Notes under the pieces: model-generated
What the model was told of the DNA's origin: nothing
Databases searched by the model: none
Seen by the model: the letters and a program-made list of their open reading frames with translations, nothing else
Assembly (NCBI GenBank): GCA_030248225.1
Contig: JASANE010020322.1
Coordinates: forward strand, 1 to 64,000
DNA: 64,000 nt
Direction: 5' to 3'
Origin: Trileptium ribeirensis
Taxonomy: Eukaryota > Nematoda > Enoplea > Enoplida > Thoracostomopsidae
Shown here: positions 1-10,800 of the stretch, in pieces
Layout: each line of letters opens with the position of its first letter
How positions within the stretch are numbered: position 1 is the first letter of the stretch
Program-made: the position numbers and the translations under genes

Positions 1-300
1 GCAAGTAGATAATCTTTTCTTCCCTTCATGTTTAGCATGTTAATCAGTTTATACGTGACTGCTCCATGTGGACTACCGTACATTTATTAATTGGAGGTAT
101 GAGCAGTGTTGAATTAAATGTATTTGCAGCACTGTGATTCTTCATTCATATGAAGTAAACTAATGCAAATTTACACAATTAGAAATTGATATAGTTTGTG
201 AAAACTATTAATGAAGTCGATGAAAAGCTATTATAACGGAGGGTTTTAAACAAATGGCATTCAAGCAGAAGAGTAAAGGTGAATGTGTTTTTGGACTTTT
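1..300. other. AT-rich sequence, nothing recognised
   Basis: I see no splice-bounded coding block, RNA gene or repeat match here. It is presumably intron or intergenic sequence upstream of the visible exons. A short + strand frame starting at 279 runs into the LINE remnant described next. Confidence 0.5.
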
Positions 301-2515
301 TACACCAGACACAAATAGAATTTACTAAATCCAATTTTATCAATAATTTCTTACGAATATTACAAGACTCAATAGTCAAATCACCAGCTCAGAAGATATC
401 CGATGGGGCTGGCTCGAAAAAACAATTGCCACGACAATCATCTCAGCCCAGTAGACTACCTGATCACCCAGCAGACATGTCTAGCGAAGCGCAAACCAAC
501 ATCAACATAGGCTGTTGTCACTGTGAAACTGACGGTGGCTCCAATGTTTACATGCGACGTGTTTGATGGGTACATTTCAAGTGTAGGCCTGAACAGCCAG
601 ATGGCAGCAGCAATTCATGGCAACGTCAACATTCTGATGGAATACAACAATTGTCTCTATCTTTCCCGCCATCCTTCAACTAACCAAAGCTCAGCTGATC
701 AATCGGTGGCCATCGCACGTATATATCGAGTCAATAGAAGCGCAAATGACACAGCTAAATATCTACATGAAATTTATGTCCAAATTACTCAGTTGATAAT
801 CAATCTAGCGATGAAAATATTACTGATCCATCCATATTTGCCTAAATCATCGCCCGAAACATTACAGCGACTCAAAAAGAGCAACCCTTGTGGGCTTTTA
901 AACACGCAATAAATGATACAGAATGCGAGCACCGACAATGTTATATTGTTATTTCTGGATTGTCGAGAACAGGTCTGATTTTAAAGACGCTGGTTAGTCG
1001 GAGGTAGAAAACTTGAGCGCAAATTCAGCATTATACCGAACGACAACAATCAGTTAAACTAACGTTGGGCGTAAGTCTTCTAAGTAGTTCTCAACTGGTT
1101 CAGTGTGTTGCAGATTTTTTAATATTCAAAGTCGGTGTAATATTAAGCAACCTTGACTTACTACTAGTAACTCGCAAAGCGAGGTAAAACGGAATGAGTG
1201 TTGCTACTCCTCCGTTATTGACGCTTTTGTCGTTCCAAATTCAGGTTTCCAAACCGCTTACAATCTCGTGGTAGTAAATATACATCGGCCATAATTCAAC
1301 GATAATGCCACTTTAGTCATATATCGAAATCGAAGAACTTTTATTTCTTCTTCCAATGACCAAAAAGACAAAACTTTTGAAATTTGAAAATAGCAAATTG
1401 TAAGAAAAATTAAAATTTGAAGAGTGATTTTACGTAGCAAGGCACCTAAGAGGTTGTCTTATTTAATGTATAACACTAAAAAGCATTTGCTTTTATCTTA
1501 CTTAGCAACCCCGAAAACCTATAGATACGTTTGATTGACTTACATACATCTATGTTGGAAATATGGCTAAATTTGTCTATTTTTGGTGCCAAAATTTACC
1601 AATTTTTGCTCGTGCACCGTCCAAGGTAGTTAATAACACAGCCAATTTAAATAACCTTATAATCCCATAGTTCACCCCAACAAACAAAAAACTTGCTTTG
1701 TAAAAATTTTGAAATTTTCACTTTTTGGGATATTTTTTAAAGTTTTACTCTCGAACACGGCAGCTTTGACAAAAATGCAAACGAGGGTTGTTGTGGTCTC
1801 CGTTTTTCGCACCGAAGCCTCTAGACATAGGTCGCGAAATATAGATACCTGGATAACCCAATTTTAAAAAAAGTTTCCCTTTACTCTTTTGGGTACCATT
1901 TTAACTGGGAAGCGTTTAAAGAACGGGTTTAGCGTCTACTAAAAGGACACAAATCGATGGAATTTGTGATAAAAAATATGAAGATCCATCCATCCTGTGA
2001 TTGGTTATGATATCTATAGATGGGCAAAAACAAAATTTATACGATTTTGGACGTTAACAAAGCTATTTGAGGAAATTTTGCTCGCTTCGTTAGCTCCGTT
2101 TCAATTAACTAATGAACACTATGGCATTGTAGCCGTTTATGATCCACAGTTAAATGATACAATCCCTAATTCTATGATGAAAAACAAAAGTTTTCGTGTT
2201 TATGGACATAATCAGGCCACTGGTCGGGGTGGTGGTGTTGCGCCCTGTATTAGAAGGAAGCTTAAATACAATAGTATTAATATTTTACCTCACTGGTTTT
2301 CGTGGCTAGAGGTAATAAGCGTTAATCTATTTCTAAATGCTAAATTACGAACAATTAGTGTCTACCGTGTACCAAATGCGTCTAATTCACATATATAATT
2401 ATTAGCTGACTACATCAAATATATTAGCAACGTATCGTATCGTCGTTGGTGACATTAATTTGCCGGATTTTGACTGGAACAAAATTGAAATAAGTCGATT
2501 ATACCAACGATAGTA
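300..2515 (+). mobile_element. Decayed CR1/jockey-like LINE (ORF1 tail and endonuclease remnants)
   Basis: Two blocks in element order. At about 380-1000, broken frames with a polar linker lead to CEHRQCYIVISGLSR, similar in position and character to KHQHCLVFSGVPES near the ORF1 end of the CR1-like element at 37075. At 2180-2505, GHNQATGRGGGVAPCIRRK, then ISVYRVPN and, in another frame, VVGDINLPDFDWNK resemble the APE-type endonuclease (the GGGV and GDxNxPxxDW motifs). The frame is broken by stops and indels, and the reverse transcriptase part is absent. A second repeat (1330-1900) separates the two blocks, probably a nested insertion. Confidence 0.6.
1330..1900 (+). repeat. Interspersed repeat, copy A (second copy at 13870-14220)
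   Basis: Blocks shared in the same order with 13870-14220 include AATTTGAAGAGTGATTTT, CACCCCAACAAACAAAA versus CGCCCCAACAAGCAAAA, and CTCGAACACGGC versus CTCGAGAACGACCGC near the right end. No coding potential is seen. It splits the LINE remnant, so it is probably younger than that LINE. Confidence 0.6.
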
Positions 2516-2524
2516 TCATTCTGT

Positions 2525-2800
2525 ATTTTTCTTTCTTCTTCTTTCTTTATTATTCCAACGGTTTCTTCGTTTAATTGTGCATACTTTTGTTCGAATTTTG
2601 TTCGCGACGTGTTCGGAATTTTGGCGTGCTTTTTAAATAAAATTTAAAAAGCTGATCACGATTGTATGAAAAATGGTCGAATGTTATTCGAGAACGCGTA
2701 AATTTTGTTTGATTTCTGTTCGATGTTCGTTCTTTCGAAAGGCGACAGTCTTTTTGGCGAGTACTTTGTATATCTGCGTACCTGGCGTGTCAACGAAAAA
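2525..2800 (+). repeat. GTTCGA-rich interspersed repeat, copy A (second copy at 46835-47065)
   Basis: Repeated TTTTGTTCGA-type words, followed by the shared right block TTTGATTTCTGTTCGATGTT then GGCGACAGTC and AGTACT. The copy at 46835-47065 ends with the same block order. In both places a GC-rich module repeat follows closely. Confidence 0.6.
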
Positions 2801-2809
2801 GTTGGAGGA

Positions 2810-3155
2810 ATTTGGGGGCCACATGTTCATTCCCGGAGAAAATTTCAAAATTGGTGGGGGGGATACGTTTTGCTTTAAGATACTAATTGTTTTCTTATTT
2901 TCATGCAGTTTTGCTGCTGTTATGCATAATATTTTTAAGTTATAAAAAGACGCTTTAGCATTATAAATAGTGGTAATTAATGTTTAAAAACAATACAAAC
3001 AAAAAAACAAATTTTCAGTCATAATTTTTTACATTTAGTTCAGCATGGGGGTTTCAGCGGAGTGTGGGGTGCGGACATGGGGTAATCTCACGCACATGAG
3101 GGGATTTGGAAAGCGGTGATCTCCCAGCCCACCCCACCACTGTGGACAGGCCAGT
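2810..3155. repeat. GC-ended MITE-like repeat, member 1
   Basis: GC-rich ends enclose an AT-rich middle. It matches 6545-6890 through most of its length: GCGTTTTAGCATTAGAAATT there versus GACGCTTTAGCATTATAAAT here, the words GGACATGGGG and CACATGAGGGGATTT, and a CCACTGT end. No protein is encoded. Confidence 0.7.
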
Positions 3156-3908
3156 GTACGTGGAATTTTTTCTGCTCCTGCTTTGTCACATAAATTATTA
3201 TTATTTATTAATTTTTGGTCAGTCATACTTTTAGGATGGGCAGTTTCAGATCGGTTATTGGGTCAGAATTTTTGAACCCTTGAGATGGGTTTGTGTCATC
3301 TTGTTTATTGAGTACCTCGTAAGCTGGGCTATCCAAGGCATCCTTATTTCGTTAGGTACGATAGTTGCCGATAAACGGCGAACTAGTGTCCGAAAACGGT
3401 ATAGCTCACCATCGCGCTAAAATGTATTTTGATGCTTTTACGGTATCGTTCACAATTTGAGGCAACTTTAGCTCGGCATAGAGATTGAAGACCTGCGCAT
3501 TGCCAAAGCCATTGGCCGTGAACTAGCGCGAAGACGGCGGAAGGACATTGATATTTTTTGCCTTAAAACAGACCTGTGTTGTAGTATTTCTTGTTTCATT
3601 CGTATTGAAGGAAAGAAGTTTTGCCCGTACTATCAAGATAAGACGAGCCTTAATTGTAATGAATTAACTTGTAACTGTTATACATATCCTTAAGAATTCA
3701 AGCCAAAGACACAAGTGGTAATTGAAACAACCGAAGGTAGCGGGTATGCAAGCGTGGGCGCTGGTGTTGGTATGTCGTTTTACTATCACTGAAAGAGTAC
3801 ATTTTTGAGATAAGTAATGTGTTTTTGCGTCCATATTATGAAAGTATTTTTATAAATTGCCATATAAATTATTAGGGTAACGAATAGCTACAATAAATCC
3901 GCAACTTA
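3156..3908. other. Nothing recognised
   Basis: AT-rich sequence without a splice-bounded coding block or a repeat match that I can see elsewhere in the window. Confidence 0.4.
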
Positions 3909-4045
3909 CAGTCACGAACAAAAGAAAGTGTGCAAAAGACAGATGCAGACGGATGCAATTATTGTGTCTGTCTGCGTCCAGACGAAATTGCGTCCGTCCT
4001 CGACTACACCCTAGCATATCTGCACATACTTTTTTTCCATGACTG
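3909..4045. mobile_element. Tc1/mariner-type MITE, 137 bp, with TA flanks
   Basis: It begins CAGTCACGAACAAAAGAAAG and its right end, read on the other strand, begins CAGTCATGGAAAAAAAGTAT. A TA dinucleotide flanks each side (3907-3908 and 4046-4047), as expected from Tc1/mariner target duplication. The CAGTC start and the GTGCA word recur in three other elements of this window (8414, 16976, 20460). Confidence 0.75.
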
Positions 4046-4047
4046 TA

Positions 4048-5690
4048 CACTTGACATTTCCATTTCTTGAACAGTATGTTCCCAATAGTATGAATTGGGT
4101 CCTCCTTCTCGGCGTTTGGGACGCCGAGTTTTGCCACGGGGCAAGGATTGTGTGGTACAACGCTTTTACTGAAGGCTTTAAAGTTCAAAATATACCGAAA
4201 TTCAGCTTTTTTATTGCAAAATAGTGAAATGTTAATGTCGCCTCAGAAATACATCCTTTGGAATTATTTATTCATCTAGTATTGCATCACGAGATCCCAA
4301 ATATTTTCAAGAGTTGTACACGAAGCTAGAGACCCGTTCAGAACGTGGGAAAGCTCAAATACTGCCGTCCAATATATAAACCTTTAAATGCCTACTTTTT
4401 ACAAAAATTATTGCGATAAACAATTTGCCTGCGAAAGGATTTTGCGCAAAATTGAATGGCAATAACCTGTGTCTCCAACGCGCGGCTCGTTATTAAACAT
4501 ATCAATTTAGTGTATTTTTATGCTCTACTTCAAATCAAAGGCTGCATGCCCACATTTCATTGGCTCTATATTCACTTTTATAGTAGTAGCAGCATATCTT
4601 ACGTGCAAAAATGTATGACCCGTTTGTTATGTGGAAATGCAGTATTCTGACTGAAAAATCGAGAAAAGGCATGTTCTATGTTGTTTTGAGACTTTTTCAA
4701 CTATTTCACAATATACATTAAGCAGTATGCCACTATGCATACCCCAATCAGTAGGCGTTAGATATTCAGTCTCTGGATATAAATGAGTAATTTTTGGTTA
4801 CAAGTGGAAAATCGTTATCAATGTCGTGACATAAAAATTGGTACAATATGCGGGATGTAAGTGCAAAAATTATGTAAAAAAACCTTTAATGGCTTTTACT
4901 CATTAAATTTTGGACACAGTCCTTTTTGGGGTAATAATGGTATCTTTTTAAATTTATATCTTTGTTATTGTTATAATGAATTATTGCTGTAAATCATAAT
5001 ATTGCTTCGTTTTACAACACAGACGAGCGTATTTAAAATTCGCTCTGGACAATCACCCTTGGTGATTATATAGTTTTCAATTTTGCGTCGAATTTAGGTA
5101 CCTGGGACTGGTTTTTGGACAAAAATTGCATGTCGGCAGTTCTCGGGCTATATATAATTAAAATACGCATATGTAACGTTTAGCTGAGCTCTGGCTCCGC
5201 TCTTACACTTGGATCTTTGTCACACACAAAAATAATGCAAATTTTCGCTCTTGGGCTGAATTTTGGGTTTGGTACCCGGTTTGTCTTTGCAGTTTGGCGG
5301 CTTTTGGGTTATATTTTCCTAAATCCCAGGTTTTTCATATGGTAATGGTAAATAGAGAAATTATTTGAAGTTTGAAGTTAATGATTTTTCCTTGTCATAA
5401 AAATGGTTTGATTTTACATGTGTATAAATCGATCTGCAATATATTTTATATTTATTTCTTACACTATGTAATGCATACAGTCACGGATATAGCTAAAATC
5501 AAATCGTACGCTAAACATATTTTGGCTTTATTTTCGGTCGTAACTACATGCATTATGATGTTATAAATTATAACTGATATAAAAAGAGAAACAATAAATG
5601 ACATGCGATTTATTGTCTAAACGTAATCAAGTCTTGGGTTTTGTGTGTGATCGGCTTTTCAAGACATTCGCGCGTTTCTCTATAAATCAG
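4048..5690. other. Nothing recognised
   Basis: AT-rich spacer. Short open frames (for example 4456-4650 and 5372-5566) have no family resemblance and are taken as chance. Confidence 0.4.
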
Positions 5691-5694
5691 ATTA

Positions 5695-6485
5695 TTGAAA
5701 CGAGCGAAGCGAGTTTCCCCAAATAGGTTGCTAGCGTGTGAATAGGGGAAAATTTCTTTTTTTTTGTTTGTCTGTGACTTTCACAGCTCGACACTGGATC
5801 GATGGATTTTCACAAACTTTTTTTAAATGAACCGTTATGGTCTCTATATGATTCTTTTGTAGGTTTGATGTGCATTCCGGGTCGGGTTTCGGGTAAGAAA
5901 CGGGTCAGAAGGGTCAAAATTTAACTTTTTTGAAATTTCGGTTTTGGAGTTGAGTATACATGTGTATAACTCGAAAAATAGAAGGCAGAGCGAAAAACGG
6001 AGGGCACCTTCCGTATTCGCCTCAACGAGAGCTACAACTTTGTCTCACGTTATTTTTGTGGGACTTCAATCTAACCCAGAAAAATAAGTTAAAGGTCATT
6101 GGACCACATGTAGTGTGAACTGCAAAATTCGAGATTTGGTTAATTTTGCCAGATCTCCGTGAAAAGACAGGTCCCTAGGTTTTCGACTACGCTAAAAACG
6201 ATGGCAGGAATGTTTTTGGTGTATTGTCAATATTTTCCATGATTAATGATGGTCGAGTTTGAGGACCAGACCCTAACATTTGAACCCAAAAATTCGAGAT
6301 TTGGGAAATGTTGCCAAGCTTTGAAGCCAAACATTCGAGACTTGGTTAAGTTCGCCTGATCATCCTGAAGAGACGGGTTGCTTTGGTTTCGTCTTTGATT
6401 GTCATTTTGTATGAACATAAGGAACGACTGGGTCTGTAAAGTGTGAGGTCACGCTCGCTCGTTTCCCCTCGCTTGCGAGCTACTA
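5695..6485. mobile_element. Foldback-type element with GAGCG-rich ends
   Basis: The left end is GAAACGAGCGAAGCGAGTTT. The right end, read on the other strand, contains CTCGCAAGCGAGGGGAAACG. The GAAACGAGCG word is shared by both ends in inverted order. The interior repeats an ATTCGAGATTTGG phrase three times between 6130 and 6345 with diverged spacing. The subterminal phrase CACAAACTTTTTTTAAATGA resembles that of the larger foldback at 18431. Non-coding. Confidence 0.55.
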
Positions 6486-6544
6486 GTGTTAGTATTGAAT
6501 TTGATTCCTTAAATAACGTCGTATGCAACTGGCGTATCCGCAGC

Positions 6545-6890
6545 CCTTCGAACAGCGGGGGGTGGTATCGGAGCTCCCATTTTTATTCTCAGGGGAAATG
6601 TCAAGTTGGGGAAATAAAGTATGTTTGAAAATACTAAATTTTCGTAGTTTCATGTAGTTTTACTGCCGTGCATGTACTTTCACGTACAAAACTGCGTTTT
6701 AGCATTAGAAATTGTTGTAATTAATGTTAAGAAACCTTTTGCATACAAAAAACAGAAATTTTCTGACATAAAAATTTATGGATTTACTTGAACATAAGGG
6801 TTTCGGTCGACTGGGTGGATGGACATGGGGAAAATGTCACGAACATGAGGGGATTTCCAAATTGGGAGCCTACCTCCCCCCACTGTCGAA
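6545..6890. repeat. GC-ended MITE-like repeat, member 2
   Basis: Colinear copy of 2810-3155: GC-rich ends (AGCGGGGGGTGGTATCGG on the left, CTCCCCCCACTGTCG on the right) around an AT-rich centre with TTGTTGTAATTAATGTTAAG. No protein is encoded. Confidence 0.7.
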
Positions 6891-6996
6891 AGTCCATTTG
6901 TAATTGCAGGTAGCGAATTTTATTTTGCTGCACAGCTAGCTTTTTTCATAATGACGTAGCAGCATTCGACATTACTGGTAAGCACGTTCCAAGGTG

Positions 6997-7351
6997 CTAG
7001 GGCGTAACCAGGGGGTTGCGGGATTCGCGACACCCCACCCTTTTGGTTCAACCACAAACAAAATTTTTTGAATGATTCCGGTTGAAAATAATGTCAAAAA
7101 TTGTCCTAAAACTAGTCTCTCTCGCACTAGAAAACAATTACTTTCAACCGTATTTTTTACCACACTTCACATTTTTGTATAAAAATTCGCTATTTTGGCC
7201 ACAGTTGCATTTTTTAATTGTTTATGGCGTATTTAGTATACCAATTCTGGATCCCGCTTTTGAATTTCTGAACACGACCCCCCGGGACCCCCTTTTAGGT
7301 ACCCACTGTGGGCCGCGAACCCCCCTTTCAAAATTCCTGGCTGCGCCCTTG
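6997..7351. mobile_element. hAT-like MITE, about 355 bp
   Basis: Terminal inverted repeats: left CTAGGGCGTAACCAGG, right (other strand) CAAGGGCGCAGCCAGG. Flanks CCAAGGTG and AAAGGTAG are similar 8-mers and may be a decayed 8-bp target duplication. This CAAGGGCGCAGCCAGG-type end is, from general knowledge, common in invertebrate hAT-derived MITEs. Two opposed ORFs over it are chance. Confidence 0.6.
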
Positions 7352-7547
7352 AAAGGTAGGTATTCCACAGTATGAAAATCAAACAGCATGAACAAACTTT
7401 GTTTTCCGTTATGCTGCCCAAATTCGGCTGGGGATGTTATAGCACATAATGCCTCAGCGACAACCCGTAATGGATCATAAATTGCATCAGTTAATGCTGT
7501 ACTTTATTGGCACCGAAACTTAATCTGTTTATCTGCCACTGTTTCAG

Positions 7548-7828
7548 AGTCTGTTGACGAATGCGGTCTGCGCTATTTAATGGCGCTTAGACAACACGAA
7601 TATCTTCTGAAATGTTTGCCGATCGCTCAGCGAAAACGGTTGAAGAAAGTAGGCCTTGCCACGTCGCATATAATTTGGGCATTTCATTCAGAAACTGAGA
7701 CTGAGCTCCTTAATTCGATTACATCACTTCAGGGATCAACTAATGCAGTGCCGTGGGAGGAACTGCGCGCAATAGGAGCCGGGTGGTGGCTAACTTCGAC
7801 GCCGATGCTGAAGTTGTGTATTGAAAAG
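7548..7828 (+). CDS. DmX-like exon 1 of window (Rav1 C-terminal homology)
   Basis: Residues 1-94. The acceptor is a TTTCAG at 7542-7547 and the donor is AAG|GTAATA. The exon enters one base into a codon (phase 1) and leaves at phase 0. Visible family blocks are DECGLRYLMALR, then a hydrophobic helix, AFHSETETELLNSI and ELRAIGAGWWL. These are among the best conserved segments of the Rav1p C-terminal domain, so this exon anchors the identification. A Met at 7580 lies inside conserved protein and is not a start codon. Confidence 0.93.
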
Positions 7829-10800
7829 GTAATAGTTTTGCATCGTTAAGCGTGTCGTTATCTGCATGAGAAGCCAGTATACCAGTAAAAAAGAATATGG
7901 TTTAATAATGTATGTTGCGAAATCTATTTCGCGATCAGCTTGGGTAACCCGCTGGAAAGCCACCGTTGGTGAAACAATTGCACGTGCAACAAAGTTAGAT
8001 ACTAAAATTATTCCACACTTTTACACAAATAGAACGACACGTAATCATTCACTAGTCGTACAGAAAATGTGAACATGTCAAAGTAACACGCCCCCATGTT
8101 AAAATAATCAACATCATAACAAAATAATATACAAAAATACACGAGCGAGACATTGTTTTAGGCAGCGAAGACCGTTTTTCAGAAGAACAGCAATCCGATG
8201 GATGCTGCTTTGTTCTACATTGCGATGAAGCGAAAAAACGTACTTTGGGGTCTTTTCCGGTTGGTTTCTGTAGATTATTCAATATTAGTTATAAACTGAA
8301 GTATGTGCTGATAAATTATATACGTATAATACGATATATTGCGTGTAGTTTGCGCTCGAACGTGCCAAAGGATGAATGAACAAAGCAGTGACCGAAAGGT
8401 AGAAAGCAACATACAGTCATGGCCAGATATAAGTACAATTAGAATTGACCACAATTCATCGACCCAAATTTCGTTTAATCGGAATCCATCGGAATTTCAT
8501 TAAATTGAAATCGTCGAAATTTTGTCCTTTGTTTGCAGTTATTTTTACACATGCTATCTCCTATTTATAAGAACAAAATATGTACCTCTGTTGCATTTGG
8601 AATACTCCTATATGAAATGGAGACAATTACACCATATTCAGCGCCGAGAAGCTCCAGTTCGAAGTGTTCAGGCAATATTTTGCCGGTTTGTATGAGCATT
8701 ACGATATGTCTTGCTACATGACACCTGTCAAACAATATGTCACTACTAATAGTTATGCAGGATGGTTCAGAATTTATGGTATATACACGTTTAGCAGTTT
8801 TACTTTGGCTAATACCACATAATGAATAATTGTTATAAAGGCCATAAAATGGTTATCCTGGTTAAGGTATGCAGCAACTATATTAATTTGACAGATTCAG
8901 ATTCTCAGAAATATATTTAATGTACTATGAGAAAAATGCTTTTATTGTTACTGTACATTGTGCTGTGTGGTGATCGAATCATGCTAAATCAACTTGTCAA
9001 CTACTAACACGCAGCGTGTGAAATGGGATAAAAATGATTAAGCTACACTCATTGAGGGCTGCCACATTTAATGTAATAGCCAAACAAAAAAAGAATAAAG
9101 TATTTTATAAAAATATTTCACTTTTTGATGTATCTTTCAACTTCAGTTGTAAAACTGCTGCGCTGACAAAGTATGTTACATAGCAAGGTTTGGGTCGTAG
9201 TGGTAGAATTCTGTTCTTTTTCTTCTTGTACCTATAGAAAGCCTGTTGTCGTTGTTGTTGATATACGAATCAAATAAGGAAATTGCGAAAATTGATCTAC
9301 TTAGTTATGAGTTACATTGTATGTGACACAGAAGTTTTTGTGAAATTTTATTAAATAATATTCGGTTAACGTTGTGTCAGTTTTGTTAGATTTCAGCATA
9401 AGCAGCCGTGTGGTCGAAGATTTTTTCGCGCGGTTTTGTAACGAGTTCAAAAGAGATTCTGGGGTGCTGTCATAGATTTGTGCACGACTTTAATTATAAA
9501 ACTATATTACAGAAACCCTTGGAGTAGCACAAAGGCACGCGGAACTGCACCCTATTTGCATCTGCACACCATTATGCTTTGCATCAAATTAGGAATTGCA
9601 AAATCTGATTGTCATGCGTGAGCGTGACACTTACAATCTAAAATGGTCTTTGCTCTCAGTCATAACCTGTTAATCATTCTATAAAATATGTAAGTTTCTT
9701 CATATTATAGATCAGTCAAAGACACAAAAATGACAGATTTTTTCTCTCATGATTTCAATGAGGAAAAATGGCGCAAGGCCGCGCTTAAAAATGCGTTTGT
9801 TTTAATGGGACGACAGCGATTTGAGCATGCGGCTGCGTTTTTTCTACTTGGCGGTGCGCTCGACGATGCTCTGAGGGTATGCATTAATGTTTCAGTTAAC
9901 GAATTATAGTAAACTATTGTGTTAAAAGAAAGAACGGTGTCGATACCACCATTTTGTCGTCGCCGTTGTTGTAGCCACCATCACCATTATTGAATGTTGT
10001 AGTTATCGTTGATGAATTGGACGACTTTTGCATGCTTTAACCAAAACTCTTCCGGGTTAAGAACCGTAGGCGCAGATGAGCAATTGATCAGGTTGTCCAA
10101 CACCGCAGAGAGGACATAGGTATGGTATGTTTGGATCGATCCGCCAACGGTAGATGTTGAGGATGCGGCTGTATCCCGAACGGAGCTGGGCAAGGTAAAT
10201 CAATCTACTGAGATAGTATCCGATTGATCGATCTGCAGTGGAAGCCGTTGTAGGACCTTGTTCGGGTTGTAGTTCCGTTGACTTCGTCCGTGTAAACGCG
10301 TTTCAAGCCTTCTTTGTACTTTTTATTGGCCCCCGTTTGCCATTTTGTCGTCGTTGTCGAGTTTTATTATTGACATATTACTGTCGGACTTCGGCTAATA
10401 GTGGTGCAAATCTGTGATCAGTTGCGACCCGGAGTAGGGGATGAATTAAATACAGGGCGCCAGAAAACAAGTTTGTAGTTCAGTAAAACGGTCTTATATA
10501 CTAAGTTACTCACAAGGCGTGGGGAAACAAAGCGTGCGTGGCTACTTCGCTCTTCATGATCTTTTCATCGTTCCAAATTCAGCTCCGTCATCCCCTTTAA
10601 AGACCAACCATAATAAAGGTGAAAAATAGGTTTTTGGACCTACTTTCCCAGTAACTAGGTTTACATGTGTGATTTTGGTATCAACCGATAGGATTTCGTG
10701 GAAAGGAGTCGAAGGGTGTCTATTACGACCGAATACGGTCACCGGTTCCTGAGATGCCGGAAAACCGCCGATTTCAAAAATTAGTTACTAGATTTCGAAT

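Noticed and set aside
2041..2398. Apparent 133-codon gene starting at 1997
   Set aside because: The GRGGGV and GDINLPDFDW signature identifies it as LINE endonuclease debris and not a host gene.
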